A stretch of DNA of 13,625 nucleotides, taken from positions 1 to 13,625 of the forward strand of contig CACZAK010000114.1 of NCBI GenBank assembly GCA_902779075.1, read 5' to 3'. Shown here one piece after another: positions 1 to 7,711 of the stretch. The translations under genes and the position numbers were made by a program. This DNA comes from an uncultured bacterium. Its GTDB lineage: Bacteria; Verrucomicrobiota; Kiritimatiellia; RFP12; UBA1067. Numbering within the stretch: position 1 is the stretch's first letter; each line of letters opens with the position of its first letter. The notes under the pieces were generated by a model that was not told the origin of the DNA, made no database searches, and saw only the letters and a program-made list of their open reading frames with translations.

Positions 1-55
1 CGGCCGCCGCTTGGGCACCCCGCCGCGAAAGGACAGGCTACCTCATTTGAAATCC

Positions 56-82
56 CAGATGGACACCCTAAATGTCCATCTG
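56..82. terminator. Hairpin downstream of the FHA gene (10-bp stem)
   Basis: CAGATGGACA at 56-65 is perfectly complementary to TGTCCATCTG at 73-82, with a 7-base loop. On the plus strand it is followed by ACTTTT, so it looks more like a terminator for plus-strand transcription entering from the right. On the minus strand only GGATTTCAAA follows, which is a weak tail. It could also be half of a repeated intergenic element together with the hairpin at 106-129. The stem is certain; the terminator role is inferred. Confidence 0.4.
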
Positions 83-105
83 ACTTTTCAATTCACGATC
101 CATGC

Positions 106-129
106 CAAAATGTCGGAACCGACATTTTG
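106..129. terminator. Bidirectional-type hairpin ending the big operon
   Basis: CAAAATGTCG at 106-115 pairs perfectly with CGACATTTTG at 120-129 around a GAAC loop. The stem begins with four A and ends with four T, so read from either strand a G/C-containing stem is followed by a short U tract, the layout of small bidirectional terminators. It lies about 88 bases past the stop of the FHA gene, with no gene between. The remainder of 1-216 shows nothing coding that I recognise. Confidence 0.45.
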
Positions 130-216
130 TAGACAATGCGCCACATGAGCGGGTCTTTTCGACCTTCCATCGTCCGTCAGACAGCAACCCCGCGGCAGCA
201 GGCTACTGACGTCTGC

Positions 217-918
217 TCACTCAACCCAAAAATCACCGGTTACGCCAGACACACGTGTACCTGGCACAAGAACGCCAGTCTGACAGCCGCGACGCCAGCG
301 AACCTTGCCATCTGAGAAGCGGATCCAAAGTCCTGCCAGACTCGCATCCACAGTCTCGAGCAACGCTTCGCCGCAAAGAAGCACATGCGTCTCCTTTGCG
401 TCGGGGCGTGATGAAAGGACAAGCGACAATCCAATGGAACGCACGTCAAACGACACCGAGTCGGTCACCGACGGCCCGCCGACGGAAAGCACCCCAGGCT
501 CGATGCCAATGGACGCAACGCCCACCACAGGCTCGCCGCGCCACCAGGTGCCGAACGAGGATCTGCGACAGCCCTCTCCGTCCTTCACGCACCATCCTGC
601 GTCCCCGCGAAACAACATGCAATGGCGCCGACTGACCTTGAGGAACCGGCATCTGGCCGTTTCATCGCCCTTCTGCGGCAACGGCGGCACAATGTCACAG
701 TTGCGCTGGCGCCCCATCACAAAACCATCACCTGCGAGAAGCGAAATCCGCCGAGAACCAAGACGCAGCACCACCGACGTCGCAGCGGTGCACACGCCGC
801 AAGTCCGGTTTACGCTGGTCTTTGACGTCTCAGGGCCAGACCGACCCGGAACAGCCGCGCCATCGAAGAAACACGTCACAAGAGTGTCGTCCGAATTCTG
901 GAATCCCTCATTGTTCAT
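217..918 (-). CDS. FHA-domain protein, probable partner of the adjacent Ser/Thr kinase
   Basis: A 233-residue cytoplasmic protein without signal peptide or membrane segment. Residues about 50-145 form a forkhead-associated (FHA) domain, a phosphothreonine-binding fold. The signature residues are visible: GR at 69-70, SRRH at 96-99 and FGT at 122-124. In most FHA domains the last motif is NGT, so Phe122 in place of Asn is odd. The remaining 90 C-terminal residues are beta-rich and unrecognised. The N-terminus has DDTLVT at residues 10-15, close to the DDTTLVT in the activation loop of the kinase encoded just upstream. I chose the ATG at 918 because it overlaps the kinase TGA as ATGA (translational coupling) and has GAGAAGG 10 bases upstream. 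An in-frame ATG at 969 would overlap the kinase by 55 bases. The FHA assignment is firm; the kinase partnership is inferred from adjacency and motif. Confidence 0.8.
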   Translation of the reverse strand: MNNEGFQNSDDTLVTCFFDGAAVPGRSGPETSKTSVNRTCGVCTAATSVVLRLGSRRISLLAGDGFVMGRQRNCDIVPPLPQKGDETARCRFLKVSRRHCMLFRGDAGWCVKDGEGCRRSSFGTWWRGEPVVGVASIGIEPGVLSVGGPSVTDSVSFDVRSIGLSLVLSSRPDAKETHVLLCGEALLETVDASLAGLWIRFSDGKVRWRRGCQTGVLVPGTRVSGVTGDFWVE

Positions 919-2483
919 CTGCCGCCAGCCTTCTCGTCCGAGAATATCTCGTAGCTCTTCATTCCGCACACTTCGCGCACAACATCGTTGTATGGGCGCA
1001 TCCTGTCAGAATCCTCCTCGAGAACGAACTGAAAATCCACGCCTTTGTCGCGAAGGCGGTCTGCCACACTTCGGATGTTGTTGTCGAAGACGTCCGTGGA
1101 CGTTCCGTTGCTTGCAGCCACGCCTCCAAGCTTGACGTAGACGCGGGACGGCCCTTGCGCGCATATCTCGTCGATCTGCTCGACAAGCCGAGCCGAGTTC
1201 CGGACAGGCAAGAACGAAGGCGCTCCCAAGCGCGCCTTGACCGCCGTCGCGTCGTCTTCCTCTCCGCCGATGACGACGGCCCTGCCCGCGAAGACCTTGT
1301 CGCCCGACGGAGGTTCCGGCGCTCGCGATGCGGCAGGAGCCGACGCAGGCCGTATCACCGTCGCCTGCTTTGGCGGGACATACGCCTGCTTTGGCGAAGC
1401 ATGAGCCGCCGCTGCGGATTCTTCACCGGCAGGCAACTCTTCCTTCATCGGCGTCAAGCCGATGGACGGCCCCTCATCCCGATGCGCATCCCGCCCCTGG
1501 CCATCCGGTCTCGGAGCTCTTCCATTCCATATGCCCCATGCTAATGCGCACGCAAGCGTCAAGGCCACCAAGCCGCCTGCGGCGGAAAGGACTATCATTG
1601 GATTGACGCCGCGCCTCGCATTGGAATGCACGACGTTCGTCTTGCTGCCGGCAATCGAGTCAAGTCTGTCCAAGAGCTCCTTGGCGGACGAAATGCGCTT
1701 CGCCGCATCCTTCTCGCACATGTCGCGGACAACTGCGGCAACCTCTTCCGAAACGCCGGGGGCGAAAGTGCGGACGTCCGTGACCGGCTCTCGTGAAAGC
1801 ACTTTCGCAATGATGTTCATCGAGCTTGAGCCGTCGTACGGACGGCGGCCGGAGAGCATTTCGAAAAGGACAATGCCAAGGGAGTAGATGTCCGCGCGCG
1901 CATCCACCTTGCCGGCGTCGTAGGCCTGTTCGGGGGACATATAGGCCGGCGTGCCGAAGACCGCATGCTCCATCGTGACCAGCGTCGTGTCGTCGACGGA
2001 CTTCGCGATCCCAAGGTCTGCGAGCTTCGTCTCGCCTCCTTGCCCGAACATGATGTTCTCGGGCTTGATGTCGCGGTGTACAAGGCCGAACTCAGCGGCA
2101 GTGACAAGCGCGGAGGCAAGCTCGCGCGCAATTTTGAGTGCGCGAGCCGCATCGAGCGGACCGGCTTCTGCATTGAGCATCTCCCTCAGATTTCCGCCCG
2201 GAGCGTAGTCCATTACCAGATAATGGAGACCCGTGGCGTCGTCGCGACCCGCGTCATGCACCGCAACCAGGTTCGGATGCTTGATTCGGCAGCACAGCTT
2301 CGCCTCGCGCAGGAAACGGGGAATGAACTGCGCATTGCGTGCCGCCATGTCGGCAGAAAGCACCTTGAGAGCGAAATACGCATCAAGGACGTCATGGCGA
2401 ACAAGATACACCGTGCCCATCCCGCCGGTTCCGAGCGTGCGGACCACGGTGTACCTGCCGAATTTAGAGCCTGCCGCCAGCAT
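915..2483 (-). CDS. Transmembrane Hanks-type (PknB-like) Ser/Thr protein kinase
   Basis: A 522-residue membrane kinase that phosphorylates Ser/Thr on proteins. The kinase domain covers about residues 10-275. It has a Gly-rich loop GTGGMG (18-23), ATP-binding Lys40, helix-C Glu60, catalytic loop HRDIKPEN (136-143, Asp138), DLG (156-158) as commonly found for DFG in bacteria, an activation loop with T166, T167 and T170, and SPE (183-185). All key residues are present, so it should be active. One membrane segment at about 295-318 is followed by a Pro/Ala-rich linker containing a PPKQA-type repeat (364-376) and a 120-residue outer domain with no PASTA-like pattern. The start lies 4 bases after the stop of the lipoprotein gene at 2488, and the stop overlaps the FHA gene as ATGA, so all three are co-transcribed. 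The outer domain probably senses a periplasmic signal (inference). Confidence 0.93.
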   Translation of the reverse strand: MLAAGSKFGRYTVVRTLGTGGMGTVYLVRHDVLDAYFALKVLSADMAARNAQFIPRFLREAKLCCRIKHPNLVAVHDAGRDDATGLHYLVMDYAPGGNLREMLNAEAGPLDAARALKIARELASALVTAAEFGLVHRDIKPENIMFGQGGETKLADLGIAKSVDDTTLVTMEHAVFGTPAYMSPEQAYDAGKVDARADIYSLGIVLFEMLSGRRPYDGSSSMNIIAKVLSREPVTDVRTFAPGVSEEVAAVVRDMCEKDAAKRISSAKELLDRLDSIAGSKTNVVHSNARRGVNPMIVLSAAGGLVALTLACALAWGIWNGRAPRPDGQGRDAHRDEGPSIGLTPMKEELPAGEESAAAAHASPKQAYVPPKQATVIRPASAPAASRAPEPPSGDKVFAGRAVVIGGEEDDATAVKARLGAPSFLPVRNSARLVEQIDEICAQGPSRVYVKLGGVAASNGTSTDVFDNNIRSVADRLRDKGVDFQFVLEEDSDRMRPYNDVVREVCGMKSYEIFSDEKAGGR

Positions 2484-2487
2484 GCAG

Positions 2488-3231
2488 TTACCGCGCCAGA
2501 CCAGGCACAGTCTGCGCCATGTTGACCACGGCGCCGTTCATGGCCTCCTTGAGGAGCGCGGCAAACAGCGAGACGTCCTCGCCGGAACGCGGCTGATATA
2601 TCCAGTGGTGGAGGTAGTCGCTGCCGTCATAGGCATATCCCCACACCTTGTTCCCCGTGGCGCACTCGACGAGCTCGAACTCAACGGAAAGCGAGTTGAA
2701 GCTCGTGGCGTAGGGAACGCCCAGCACCCAGAGAGCAGGGGCAAAGCCATAAGTTATGCAGCAGCTCCAGATGTCGCCCTCGTACGTGACGGCCTTCACG
2801 CGTCCTCGGAAAGCATAGTCAGCCTTAACCTGAGAGTCGTTGTTCGCCTGCGAAACGTTCGCGAACAGTCCGCTCCGGCGAAGGCTCGCGGCGGCGGCGG
2901 CGGCAAAGTCCTCCTGCGGATGCACGTGGAACCTCTCGAGGGTGATGAATCCGTCACTCTTCTCCGGCGAGCCCTTCACCTCGAAGCCGCAGGGAATAAA
3001 CGGAATCCAGCCAAGCCAGTAGGAACCGCGGTCGTTGTAGCGGTGGTCTCCAGTATACGCGCCGCGTTGGTCCATAAACGGCATCACGGCGACAGACTTT
3101 GTCCCCCCGTTCGGGCTTACGCGTATCATGGTGCCGCGTGCGCCCTCATAGTCGAACGTCGCGACGCTGGTGCAGCCGGACGCGCAAAGCGCGGCGGCGG
3201 CGAGAATCGTGTTGAGTTGCAGTATTTTCAT
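2488..3231 (-). CDS. Outer-membrane-type lipoprotein, GNA1162/TolB-N-like
   Basis: A 247-residue exported protein with a hydrophobic signal and a lipobox ending in Cys20 (ASGC; Ala at -3 is less usual than Leu). The mature part runs as KSVAVMPF near residue 46, a helix around 107-125 ending in SGLFANV, then a strand-rich part with RGRVKAV and a GYAYDG turn. This is the order expected of the alpha/beta fold shared by LpoB, CsgG, TolB-N and GNA1162-type lipoproteins. I do not recognise the exact family. The start is set by a strong AAAGGAGG six bases upstream of the ATG. It follows the second LpoB-like gene after 95 bases and precedes the kinase by only 4 bases, so a link with periplasmic sensing by the kinase is possible. 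The lipoprotein call is confident; the fold is an inference. Confidence 0.75.
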   Translation of the reverse strand: MKILQLNTILAAAALCASGCTSVATFDYEGARGTMIRVSPNGGTKSVAVMPFMDQRGAYTGDHRYNDRGSYWLGWIPFIPCGFEVKGSPEKSDGFITLERFHVHPQEDFAAAAAASLRRSGLFANVSQANNDSQVKADYAFRGRVKAVTYEGDIWSCCITYGFAPALWVLGVPYATSFNSLSVEFELVECATGNKVWGYAYDGSDYLHHWIYQPRSGEDVSLFAALLKEAMNGAVVNMAQTVPGLAR

Positions 3232-3326
3232 TTTCAGCCTCCTTTGATTGGATTGGTCATTTGAGATTTTCCGTCAACATCATGTCACGCACCTAGGCGC
3301 AGCGACGAGGAGTTTATGGCCGTCGG

Positions 3327-3899
3327 CTACCAACAGGTTCGGACGAGCCCCGTGGTTTTGCGGAACTGCCATATCAGATTGCCGCTTGCCACCTCGTACA
3401 TTGAAAAGCCAAAACGATGCGATTTGGATTGCAGACCGTGTCCGACGGTTTCCTTCTCGGTCGAGACACCGATTCGCAGCAAGATGTCTGGATACCTACC
3501 GCATATCTCTTCTCTTGCCTTTTCCATTTCATCTGGCGATACATCTGGTGCAAAGGTTATGCGGCACGGTTGATATTTGGAAATCTCAACCTTGCCGGAA
3601 GCGGCAAGATCCTCTGCAAGCATCCTGTATATAATGGCCAAATTTGGGTCGGTATCATTCGCATCGTTAACCTCGCTTGCAAGCTTCATCGCCGGGTTGC
3701 GTCCTTCGTGCCGAGCTCGAAATCGCTCGACATACAGACAGAACTGCGGCGATACAAGCAAGTTGCGCAGGGCGGCGTCCGCAACTTCGCGTAGCATGCG
3801 TTTGTCCGGGGCTGGTGCAGGCGCAGGTCGAGAGGAGACGCAGCCGGCCGCGCAAAGCGCGGCGGCCGCAATAGCAAGCACTCGGATCATGCGATTCAT
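3327..3899 (-). CDS. Second LpoB-like lipoprotein (paralogue of the upstream gene)
   Basis: A 190-residue lipoprotein with lipobox ending at Cys20 (AAGC), then a short Pro/Ala linker (PAPAPAP). It aligns along its length with the protein encoded just upstream at 3933-4571. REVADAALRNLLVSPQF matches REVARAAVRNALVAPKF, GRNPAMKL matches GRNPVLKL, VNDANDTDPN matches INDTNDPDLN, and both end in a GNLIW/GGLIMW strand as in LpoB. LpoB proteins are outer-membrane lipoproteins that reach through the peptidoglycan to activate class A penicillin-binding proteins. It is shorter than its neighbour and more divergent, as expected after duplication. GAAGGAAA precedes the ATG; another ATG three codons later is possible. 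Gap to the upstream paralogue is 33 bases. The paralogy is visible directly; activity on a PBP is inferred from family. Confidence 0.75.
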   Translation of the reverse strand: MNRMIRVLAIAAAALCAAGCVSSRPAPAPAPDKRMLREVADAALRNLLVSPQFCLYVERFRARHEGRNPAMKLASEVNDANDTDPNLAIIYRMLAEDLAASGKVEISKYQPCRITFAPDVSPDEMEKAREEICGRYPDILLRIGVSTEKETVGHGLQSKSHRFGFSMYEVASGNLIWQFRKTTGLVRTCW

Positions 3900-3932
3900 T
3901 CCCAGTTTCCTTCACACATGCGCAAGGTTTAA

Positions 3933-4571
3933 TTACCAGCCAACTGCGCCGCGGGTGGTGACGAAACCCAACGACTTGTTATACTTCCACATGATAAGCC
4001 CACCCTCTATCTCCGCCATGTCCATGACGAAGAAGCGCTCGATGTTGCGGGCACGGCCGTCGCGCGTCTCCTGCGAGACGATCTTCGGACGCATCACGAG
4101 GTTGGCGGCGATGAGCGTACCTGTCTTTGCAACGGTCGCCTTGTTGAAGTTGTCATCATAGGCGTTGAGGCGCGAATTACCGATTGCCTGCGTACGTCCC
4201 TGCCCCTCGGCCATGGTGACCTCCACCTTGTCGGAGTTGAGGAGCTCTTCAAAGAGAACATCCGAGATTACAGACGTGTTGAGGTCGGGATCGTTCGTGT
4301 CGTTAATTGTGCGGTCGAGCTTCAGCACAGGGTTGCGCCCTCCGTTGTCCGCACGGAACTTCTCGACATAGCGCGCAAACTTGGGCGCAACCAGAGCATT
4401 GCGCACTGCGGCACGAGCCACCTCGCGCATCTCTTCCTGGGAGATTCTGCGCGTGTCGCGAATGTTGGTGCGATCCACAGTGGGGTCGTATATCTGCGTC
4501 GAAGCGCATCCTGTAGCAATAAGGAGCCCACCGAAGGCAGCAACCGCTGAAATAGTATTGATGATGTTCAT
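3933..4571 (-). CDS. lpoB: LpoB-like penicillin-binding protein activator lipoprotein
   Basis: A 212-residue lipoprotein, signal peptide ending ATGC with Cys22. The mature domain shows the LpoB pattern: a strand with DRTINDTNDPDLN (compare VDSVNNRTNGSLN in E. coli LpoB), a helix VLFEELLNSDKVEVT (compare TLRNALANNGKFTLV), a central strand TLIAANLVMRPK, and a final strand EGGLIMWKYNKSLG corresponding to GEIIWSGKGAV. In E. coli this protein is anchored in the outer membrane and activates the glycan polymerase PBP1B through the sacculus. Here it follows a YcfL gene, the same order as ycfL-lpoB in E. coli, which strengthens the call. It lacks the long Pro-rich linker of the E. coli protein, so its reach would be shorter. 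AAAGGA lies upstream of the ATG. The 85-base gap to ycfL shows no clear promoter. Confidence 0.8.
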   Translation of the reverse strand: MNIINTISAVAAFGGLLIATGCASTQIYDPTVDRTNIRDTRRISQEEMREVARAAVRNALVAPKFARYVEKFRADNGGRNPVLKLDRTINDTNDPDLNTSVISDVLFEELLNSDKVEVTMAEGQGRTQAIGNSRLNAYDDNFNKATVAKTGTLIAANLVMRPKIVSQETRDGRARNIERFFVMDMAEIEGGLIMWKYNKSLGFVTTRGAVGW

Positions 4572-4656
4572 TCTCAGTGTCCTTTCGTGTTAGTTGTCGT
4601 TATGTATTGATTAGGAGACCGCGCCATGCCGTTCTGACAGCGCAATCTCGTTTTCT

Positions 4657-5097
4657 TCACTTCCCCTCCATGAGGTTCAGGCGGAAGTCCTTGCAGACCG
4701 GCGACGGCGCAACAGACTGGAACTGAACCGTCTCGCCGGGGAGAATCCACTTGTCCTGCCAGTCGGACAGAACTGTCTCCACCGCCATCCCGTTCCCGTC
4801 GAACCAGGTGAACTTGTAGCGCACGTGGTATTTCTCCGGTCCGAACGCCTGATCCCAAAAGCCGACGCGAAGAGAGGTCGCTTCGACCTGGACTTGCTGG
4901 AGTCCGCCGGGAGCAGGACTGAAACGCACGTCCCTGAGCGCAAGTCGGTCGCGGAGGAATCCGTCGGTAACGAAGCGCGCATCTGCTATGTGCGTAGGGG
5001 TCATGTTCTTGTCTGCATTCTCGGTTGTGTTCACCGTGTTCATGCAGCCTGCCGCAGCTGCGAGGGCTGCAGCCATTGCGAATCTTATTAGTTTCAT
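4657..5097 (-). CDS. ycfL: YcfL family (DUF1425) lipoprotein
   Basis: A 146-residue small lipoprotein with signal peptide MKLIRFAMAAALAAAAGC (Cys18). The mature part matches what I know of YcfL/DUF1425: a run VTDGFLRDRLALRDVRF at about 43-60, the strand GLQQVQVEATSL, then YKFTWFDGNGMAVE, and the end VAPSPVCKDFRLNL. The fold is an immunoglobulin-like beta sandwich. Molecular function is not established; in E. coli it lies directly before lpoB, as here. AAAGGAAA precedes the ATG at a normal distance, and the COG3014-type gene ends 30 bases upstream. It is likely a periplasmic-face outer-membrane partner of the LpoB-like proteins; that role is inference. Confidence 0.85.
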   Translation of the reverse strand: MKLIRFAMAAALAAAAGCMNTVNTTENADKNMTPTHIADARFVTDGFLRDRLALRDVRFSPAPGGLQQVQVEATSLRVGFWDQAFGPEKYHVRYKFTWFDGNGMAVETVLSDWQDKWILPGETVQFQSVAPSPVCKDFRLNLMEGK

Positions 5098-5127
5098 GTC
5101 TGTTTCCTTTCCTTTTTGTTTATGAAA

Positions 5128-6624
5128 TCATTTTGACTCGAACGGAAGCACCACGCCGCGCACGTTGTTCGGCGAGGGAGCGCTCACGTATAGGACTGCA
5201 GACCGGCAGGTCGCAGGTATGGACACATCGAACGACGGCCCGCCGAACGCACCTTTAAGATTCACATGCACCTTGCGATCCGACGGCATTGGAATCTGCG
5301 CGACCTGAAACTCCTTGGGCAGGGTCTCCCAGGAACGGGTGTCAGCCGTGTTCATCGCATAGCGGTAGATCGAGCCAACGACCGTGACCGCCACGAAGGT
5401 CAGGGCCTGGACGCGCCAGTCGTTGTTTGCGGCAAGCGCGGCAACCTGTCCGCCGCGGTATGCACCCTCCTTGATGAGAGTGGAGATTATGGTGCGGGTT
5501 ATGATTCCGGGCAGCCGCTGACTGAACTCCTCTGCCAGAATTGCATCCATGTCCGCAATGGGGACCGTAGTTACGGTTTGGCCGCCGGCCGCAATGGTCG
5601 CATTGGCGAATGAAGCGGGGAAGAAACTGCACTTCGGCCATGCAACCATTATCGACTCGGAATTGATCGCCTCCTGCTCAAGAGCCGCGCCCTGTCCATT
5701 CGCGAATATCACATAGAGGCAGTCACGGTCCATGGGATAGGGGAATGACGGAGTGGACGCAAGCGACGCAGGGAGGTCGCGACCGGCGTTGCGAAGCGCC
5801 GTCGCATGGAGAGTTCCAGCAAACGGGTTTGCTGGCAGTGCCTCGTGAAGCCGCTTCGTGTCGATCGCCGCATTGTCCCAGTTGCCGTCGCGGATGTTAC
5901 CGAGTGCTGAGAGATAGAGCGCCAGCGGATTCAGGAAGTTGCCGTAGCCCTTGTGGGCGACCGCGCGCATCTTGGAAAGACTCTGCGCGTAGTTGGGGTT
6001 CCTCGCGACGAGCGCGGCCTCGGCCCCCTCTTTCTCGGCCTTTGCCGCGGCTTCCGGGTTGTCCTTCTTCGCCTTGTCAAGTTGCGCCGTCTCCTGCTCG
6101 AAATACTTGGCGTAGTCGTCCTGTATCTCCTTCTGGCGGTCGCGCAGACGCCGCACCTGGGCGCGGAAGGAGTCCTCCCTTCCTTCGCCGAGATATGCAA
6201 GCGATTTGTATATTTCAAGGCCCATGCGGTCCCGGCACCATCCACGGTATGGAAGCGCATTGAGATTGGAAAGCGCCCCGCCCACCTCGGAGCCGACGTC
6301 GCGGGCGCTCACGGTCGCGCGTTCGTCGTAGTCGAAAATCAGCTGCTCTGACGCAGAGAACTCGTCTATCGCATCCGAGAACTTGCCACACGTAAACGCA
6401 AGTGTGCCCGCCTCCAGCCGCCATGCGAGCTCGTCGCCTGTACCCTTGCGCGACTCTACCTTCTTGCCCACGATCTGCTCCGCCGTCACCACATCTCCGG
6501 CAGTCCAGGCCGTCATAAGCGGAATCTTCTGCCGGTGGTTGTTTTCGATCGTCGAACACCCGCCGGACAAAAGGCCGACGGCCAGCAAGGCCATGGCGAT
6601 TGGAATGTTTTTATTGCACCTCAT
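5128..6624 (-). CDS. COG3014-type lipoprotein with TPR-like repeats
   Basis: A 498-residue exported protein; signal sequence ending LLSGGC (Cys23), so probably a lipoprotein although the lipobox is slightly irregular. Residues about 60-260 are helical with TPR-like stretches (ELAWRLEAGTLAFTCGKFSDA; NPLALYLSALGNIRDGNW) and a charged coiled-coil insert at about 150-205. A hydrophobic/helical part at 370-425 is followed by ADTRSWETLP, which I recall as typical of COG3014 proteins, and by a beta-rich end. COG3014 has no proven function. ATG 6624 is preferred because AAGGAG lies six bases upstream; the ATG at 6642 has no ribosome site and that stretch encodes the ribosome site itself. It sits 35 bases after the two-lobed CsgG-like gene and 30 before ycfL. 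Family assignment is from memory and moderately sure. Confidence 0.7.
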   Translation of the reverse strand: MRCNKNIPIAMALLAVGLLSGGCSTIENNHRQKIPLMTAWTAGDVVTAEQIVGKKVESRKGTGDELAWRLEAGTLAFTCGKFSDAIDEFSASEQLIFDYDERATVSARDVGSEVGGALSNLNALPYRGWCRDRMGLEIYKSLAYLGEGREDSFRAQVRRLRDRQKEIQDDYAKYFEQETAQLDKAKKDNPEAAAKAEKEGAEAALVARNPNYAQSLSKMRAVAHKGYGNFLNPLALYLSALGNIRDGNWDNAAIDTKRLHEALPANPFAGTLHATALRNAGRDLPASLASTPSFPYPMDRDCLYVIFANGQGAALEQEAINSESIMVAWPKCSFFPASFANATIAAGGQTVTTVPIADMDAILAEEFSQRLPGIITRTIISTLIKEGAYRGGQVAALAANNDWRVQALTFVAVTVVGSIYRYAMNTADTRSWETLPKEFQVAQIPMPSDRKVHVNLKGAFGGPSFDVSIPATCRSAVLYVSAPSPNNVRGVVLPFESK

Positions 6625-6630
6625 TGTTTT

Positions 6631-6636
6631 CTCCTT
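6631..6636 (-). promoter_or_regulatory. Ribosome binding site deciding the COG3014 gene start
   Basis: On the minus strand AAGGAG is followed by AAAACA and the ATG at 6624. The alternative ATG at 6642 has GGTATTTTTGA upstream and no Shine-Dalgarno match, so the shorter protein is right. Confidence 0.75.
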
Positions 6637-6659
6637 TTTCATTCAAAAATACCGAAAGC

Positions 6660-7670
6660 CTATTTCTTGAGACCCTGAAGGACCTGGTCGAGGCGGGGCA
6701 CGATCACCTCCATCACCGACTTGATGATCACCTGCTCGGCCCAGGACTCGACTGGCGGCGGAGGCATTCCGTTGCTCGTCTTGCCGAGGAAGCTGTCGTA
6801 CATCACGGGGCAGGAGTCCACGAGCGAGCCGTCGTTCGCGTCCACGACCTTCATCCGACCGCGGAAACGACCGGAGTAGGTGTGTCCGCTCGCCCCTGTC
6901 TCCGGCGAGGCCCAGGGCACGTCTATGATGACGAAATCGGTGATCTCGAACTGGATCAGGCAGGCAACGCGCAGCTCGCGCCCGAGGACGGCGTAGTCGC
7001 GGTCGGTCATCTCCGTGAGCCCGGCCTTCTGGAAGCGCGACACGTCCGCGAGGTTCGCAAGCTGGATGCCCTTGGAGAGGAGCGCGGACTGCATCCACGT
7101 GTTGAAGTCCCCCTGCAGGTATCCGGGCGCCTGCGCCATCTTGATGACCGGCGTCAGAAGCGCACATTTCCTCGAAGACCTGGCCACAGTGGTGCCGTCC
7201 TTGTCGTCCCTGAGCATGTCGGCGAGCGTGACCTCGAGCTTGTCGGCGATTTCGTCGAGCGACGTCGCCTTGAGGGTGGCCGTGCGCTCCTGGTCTATCT
7301 CGCCCGTGGAACTCTCCAACGTCTTGAGCGTCAAGGTGATCCGGCTGCCGAGCTTGCGCAGCGACGGCACGACGAGATACTTTACCCCCTCCAGCTGCCC
7401 GAGCTTCGCCTTCTGGGAGGAGTTCATGTTAAGCAGGTCCGAGCTCGTCGAGAGCCCTATCTCGGTCATCATCTGCTTCAGCGCGGCACGGGAGATGAGC
7501 TTGTACTCCGTGCTGTGGAAGGACGCCTCGAGCTCGTCCCAGATGGCGAGGGCGTCGTCCTTAGAGAACTGGCTCCCCACTTCTGGCTCGGCTATGCCGA
7601 TCTTGTAGTTGGCATCTGCACTAACCAGCATCGCGGCTGCGCACATCGCTATTGCAATAATCTTCTTCAT
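6660..7670 (-). CDS. Exported protein with two CsgG/TolB-N-like lobes
   Basis: A 336-residue protein with a type I signal peptide (cleavage likely after ADA, residue 20) and no lipobox. Lobe 1 (about 22-155) has strand KIGIAEP, helix DALAIWDELEASF, YKLISRAALKQMMTEIGL, GVKYLVVPSLRKL and LTLKTLESSTGEI. This is the classical order of the CsgG/LpoB/TolB-N fold, including the 'responds to regulator, then sums the name of the variable' turn STGE. Lobe 2 (about 168-325) repeats it: LLTPVIK, a helix, IQLANLADVSRFQKAGL, VACLIQFEITDFVI, GRMKVVDANDGSLVD. CsgG itself makes the curli pore, but this one lacks a lipid anchor and its beta-hairpin insert, so a pore is not implied. It lies between another CsgG-like gene (41 bases away) and the COG3014 gene (35 bases). 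The fold is inferred from pattern. Confidence 0.7.
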   Translation of the reverse strand: MKKIIAIAMCAAAMLVSADANYKIGIAEPEVGSQFSKDDALAIWDELEASFHSTEYKLISRAALKQMMTEIGLSTSSDLLNMNSSQKAKLGQLEGVKYLVVPSLRKLGSRITLTLKTLESSTGEIDQERTATLKATSLDEIADKLEVTLADMLRDDKDGTTVARSSRKCALLTPVIKMAQAPGYLQGDFNTWMQSALLSKGIQLANLADVSRFQKAGLTEMTDRDYAVLGRELRVACLIQFEITDFVIIDVPWASPETGASGHTYSGRFRGRMKVVDANDGSLVDSCPVMYDSFLGKTSNGMPPPPVESWAEQVIIKSVMEVIVPRLDQVLQGLKK

Positions 7671-7711
7671 GGTTATCTCCGTTTCCTTTAGGTGGTGTGT
7701 GCTTTAGTTCC

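Noticed and set aside
40..43. CxxC (CGVC, residues 40-43) of the FHA protein as a zinc finger
   Set aside because: These coordinates are residue numbers in the FHA protein (bases near 790-801). Only one CxxC pair is seen nearby and no second pair, so a zinc site is not supported.
2233..3264. Plus-strand open frame of 343 codons opposite the kinase start and lipoprotein
   Set aside because: It spans two clear minus-strand genes and their junction; no ribosome site or recognisable domain.
3232..3326. TTGACG in the 95-base gap as the -35 box of an internal promoter for the kinase genes
   Set aside because: At 17-18 bases downstream there is AATCCA/ATCCAA, not a credible -10 box.
4574..4858. 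94-codon minus-strand frame overlapping the ycfL 3' end
   Set aside because: Mostly the wrong frame of ycfL, without ribosome site or family pattern.
5128..6642. ATG 6642 as start of the COG3014 gene
   Set aside because: No ribosome site; the AAGGAG lies between it and ATG 6624.
6600..7691. Plus-strand open frame of 363 codons opposite the two-lobed CsgG-like gene
   Set aside because: Composition (His/Arg/Leu/Val-rich) typical of antisense of GC-rich genes; the minus strand has ribosome site, signal peptide and fold pattern.
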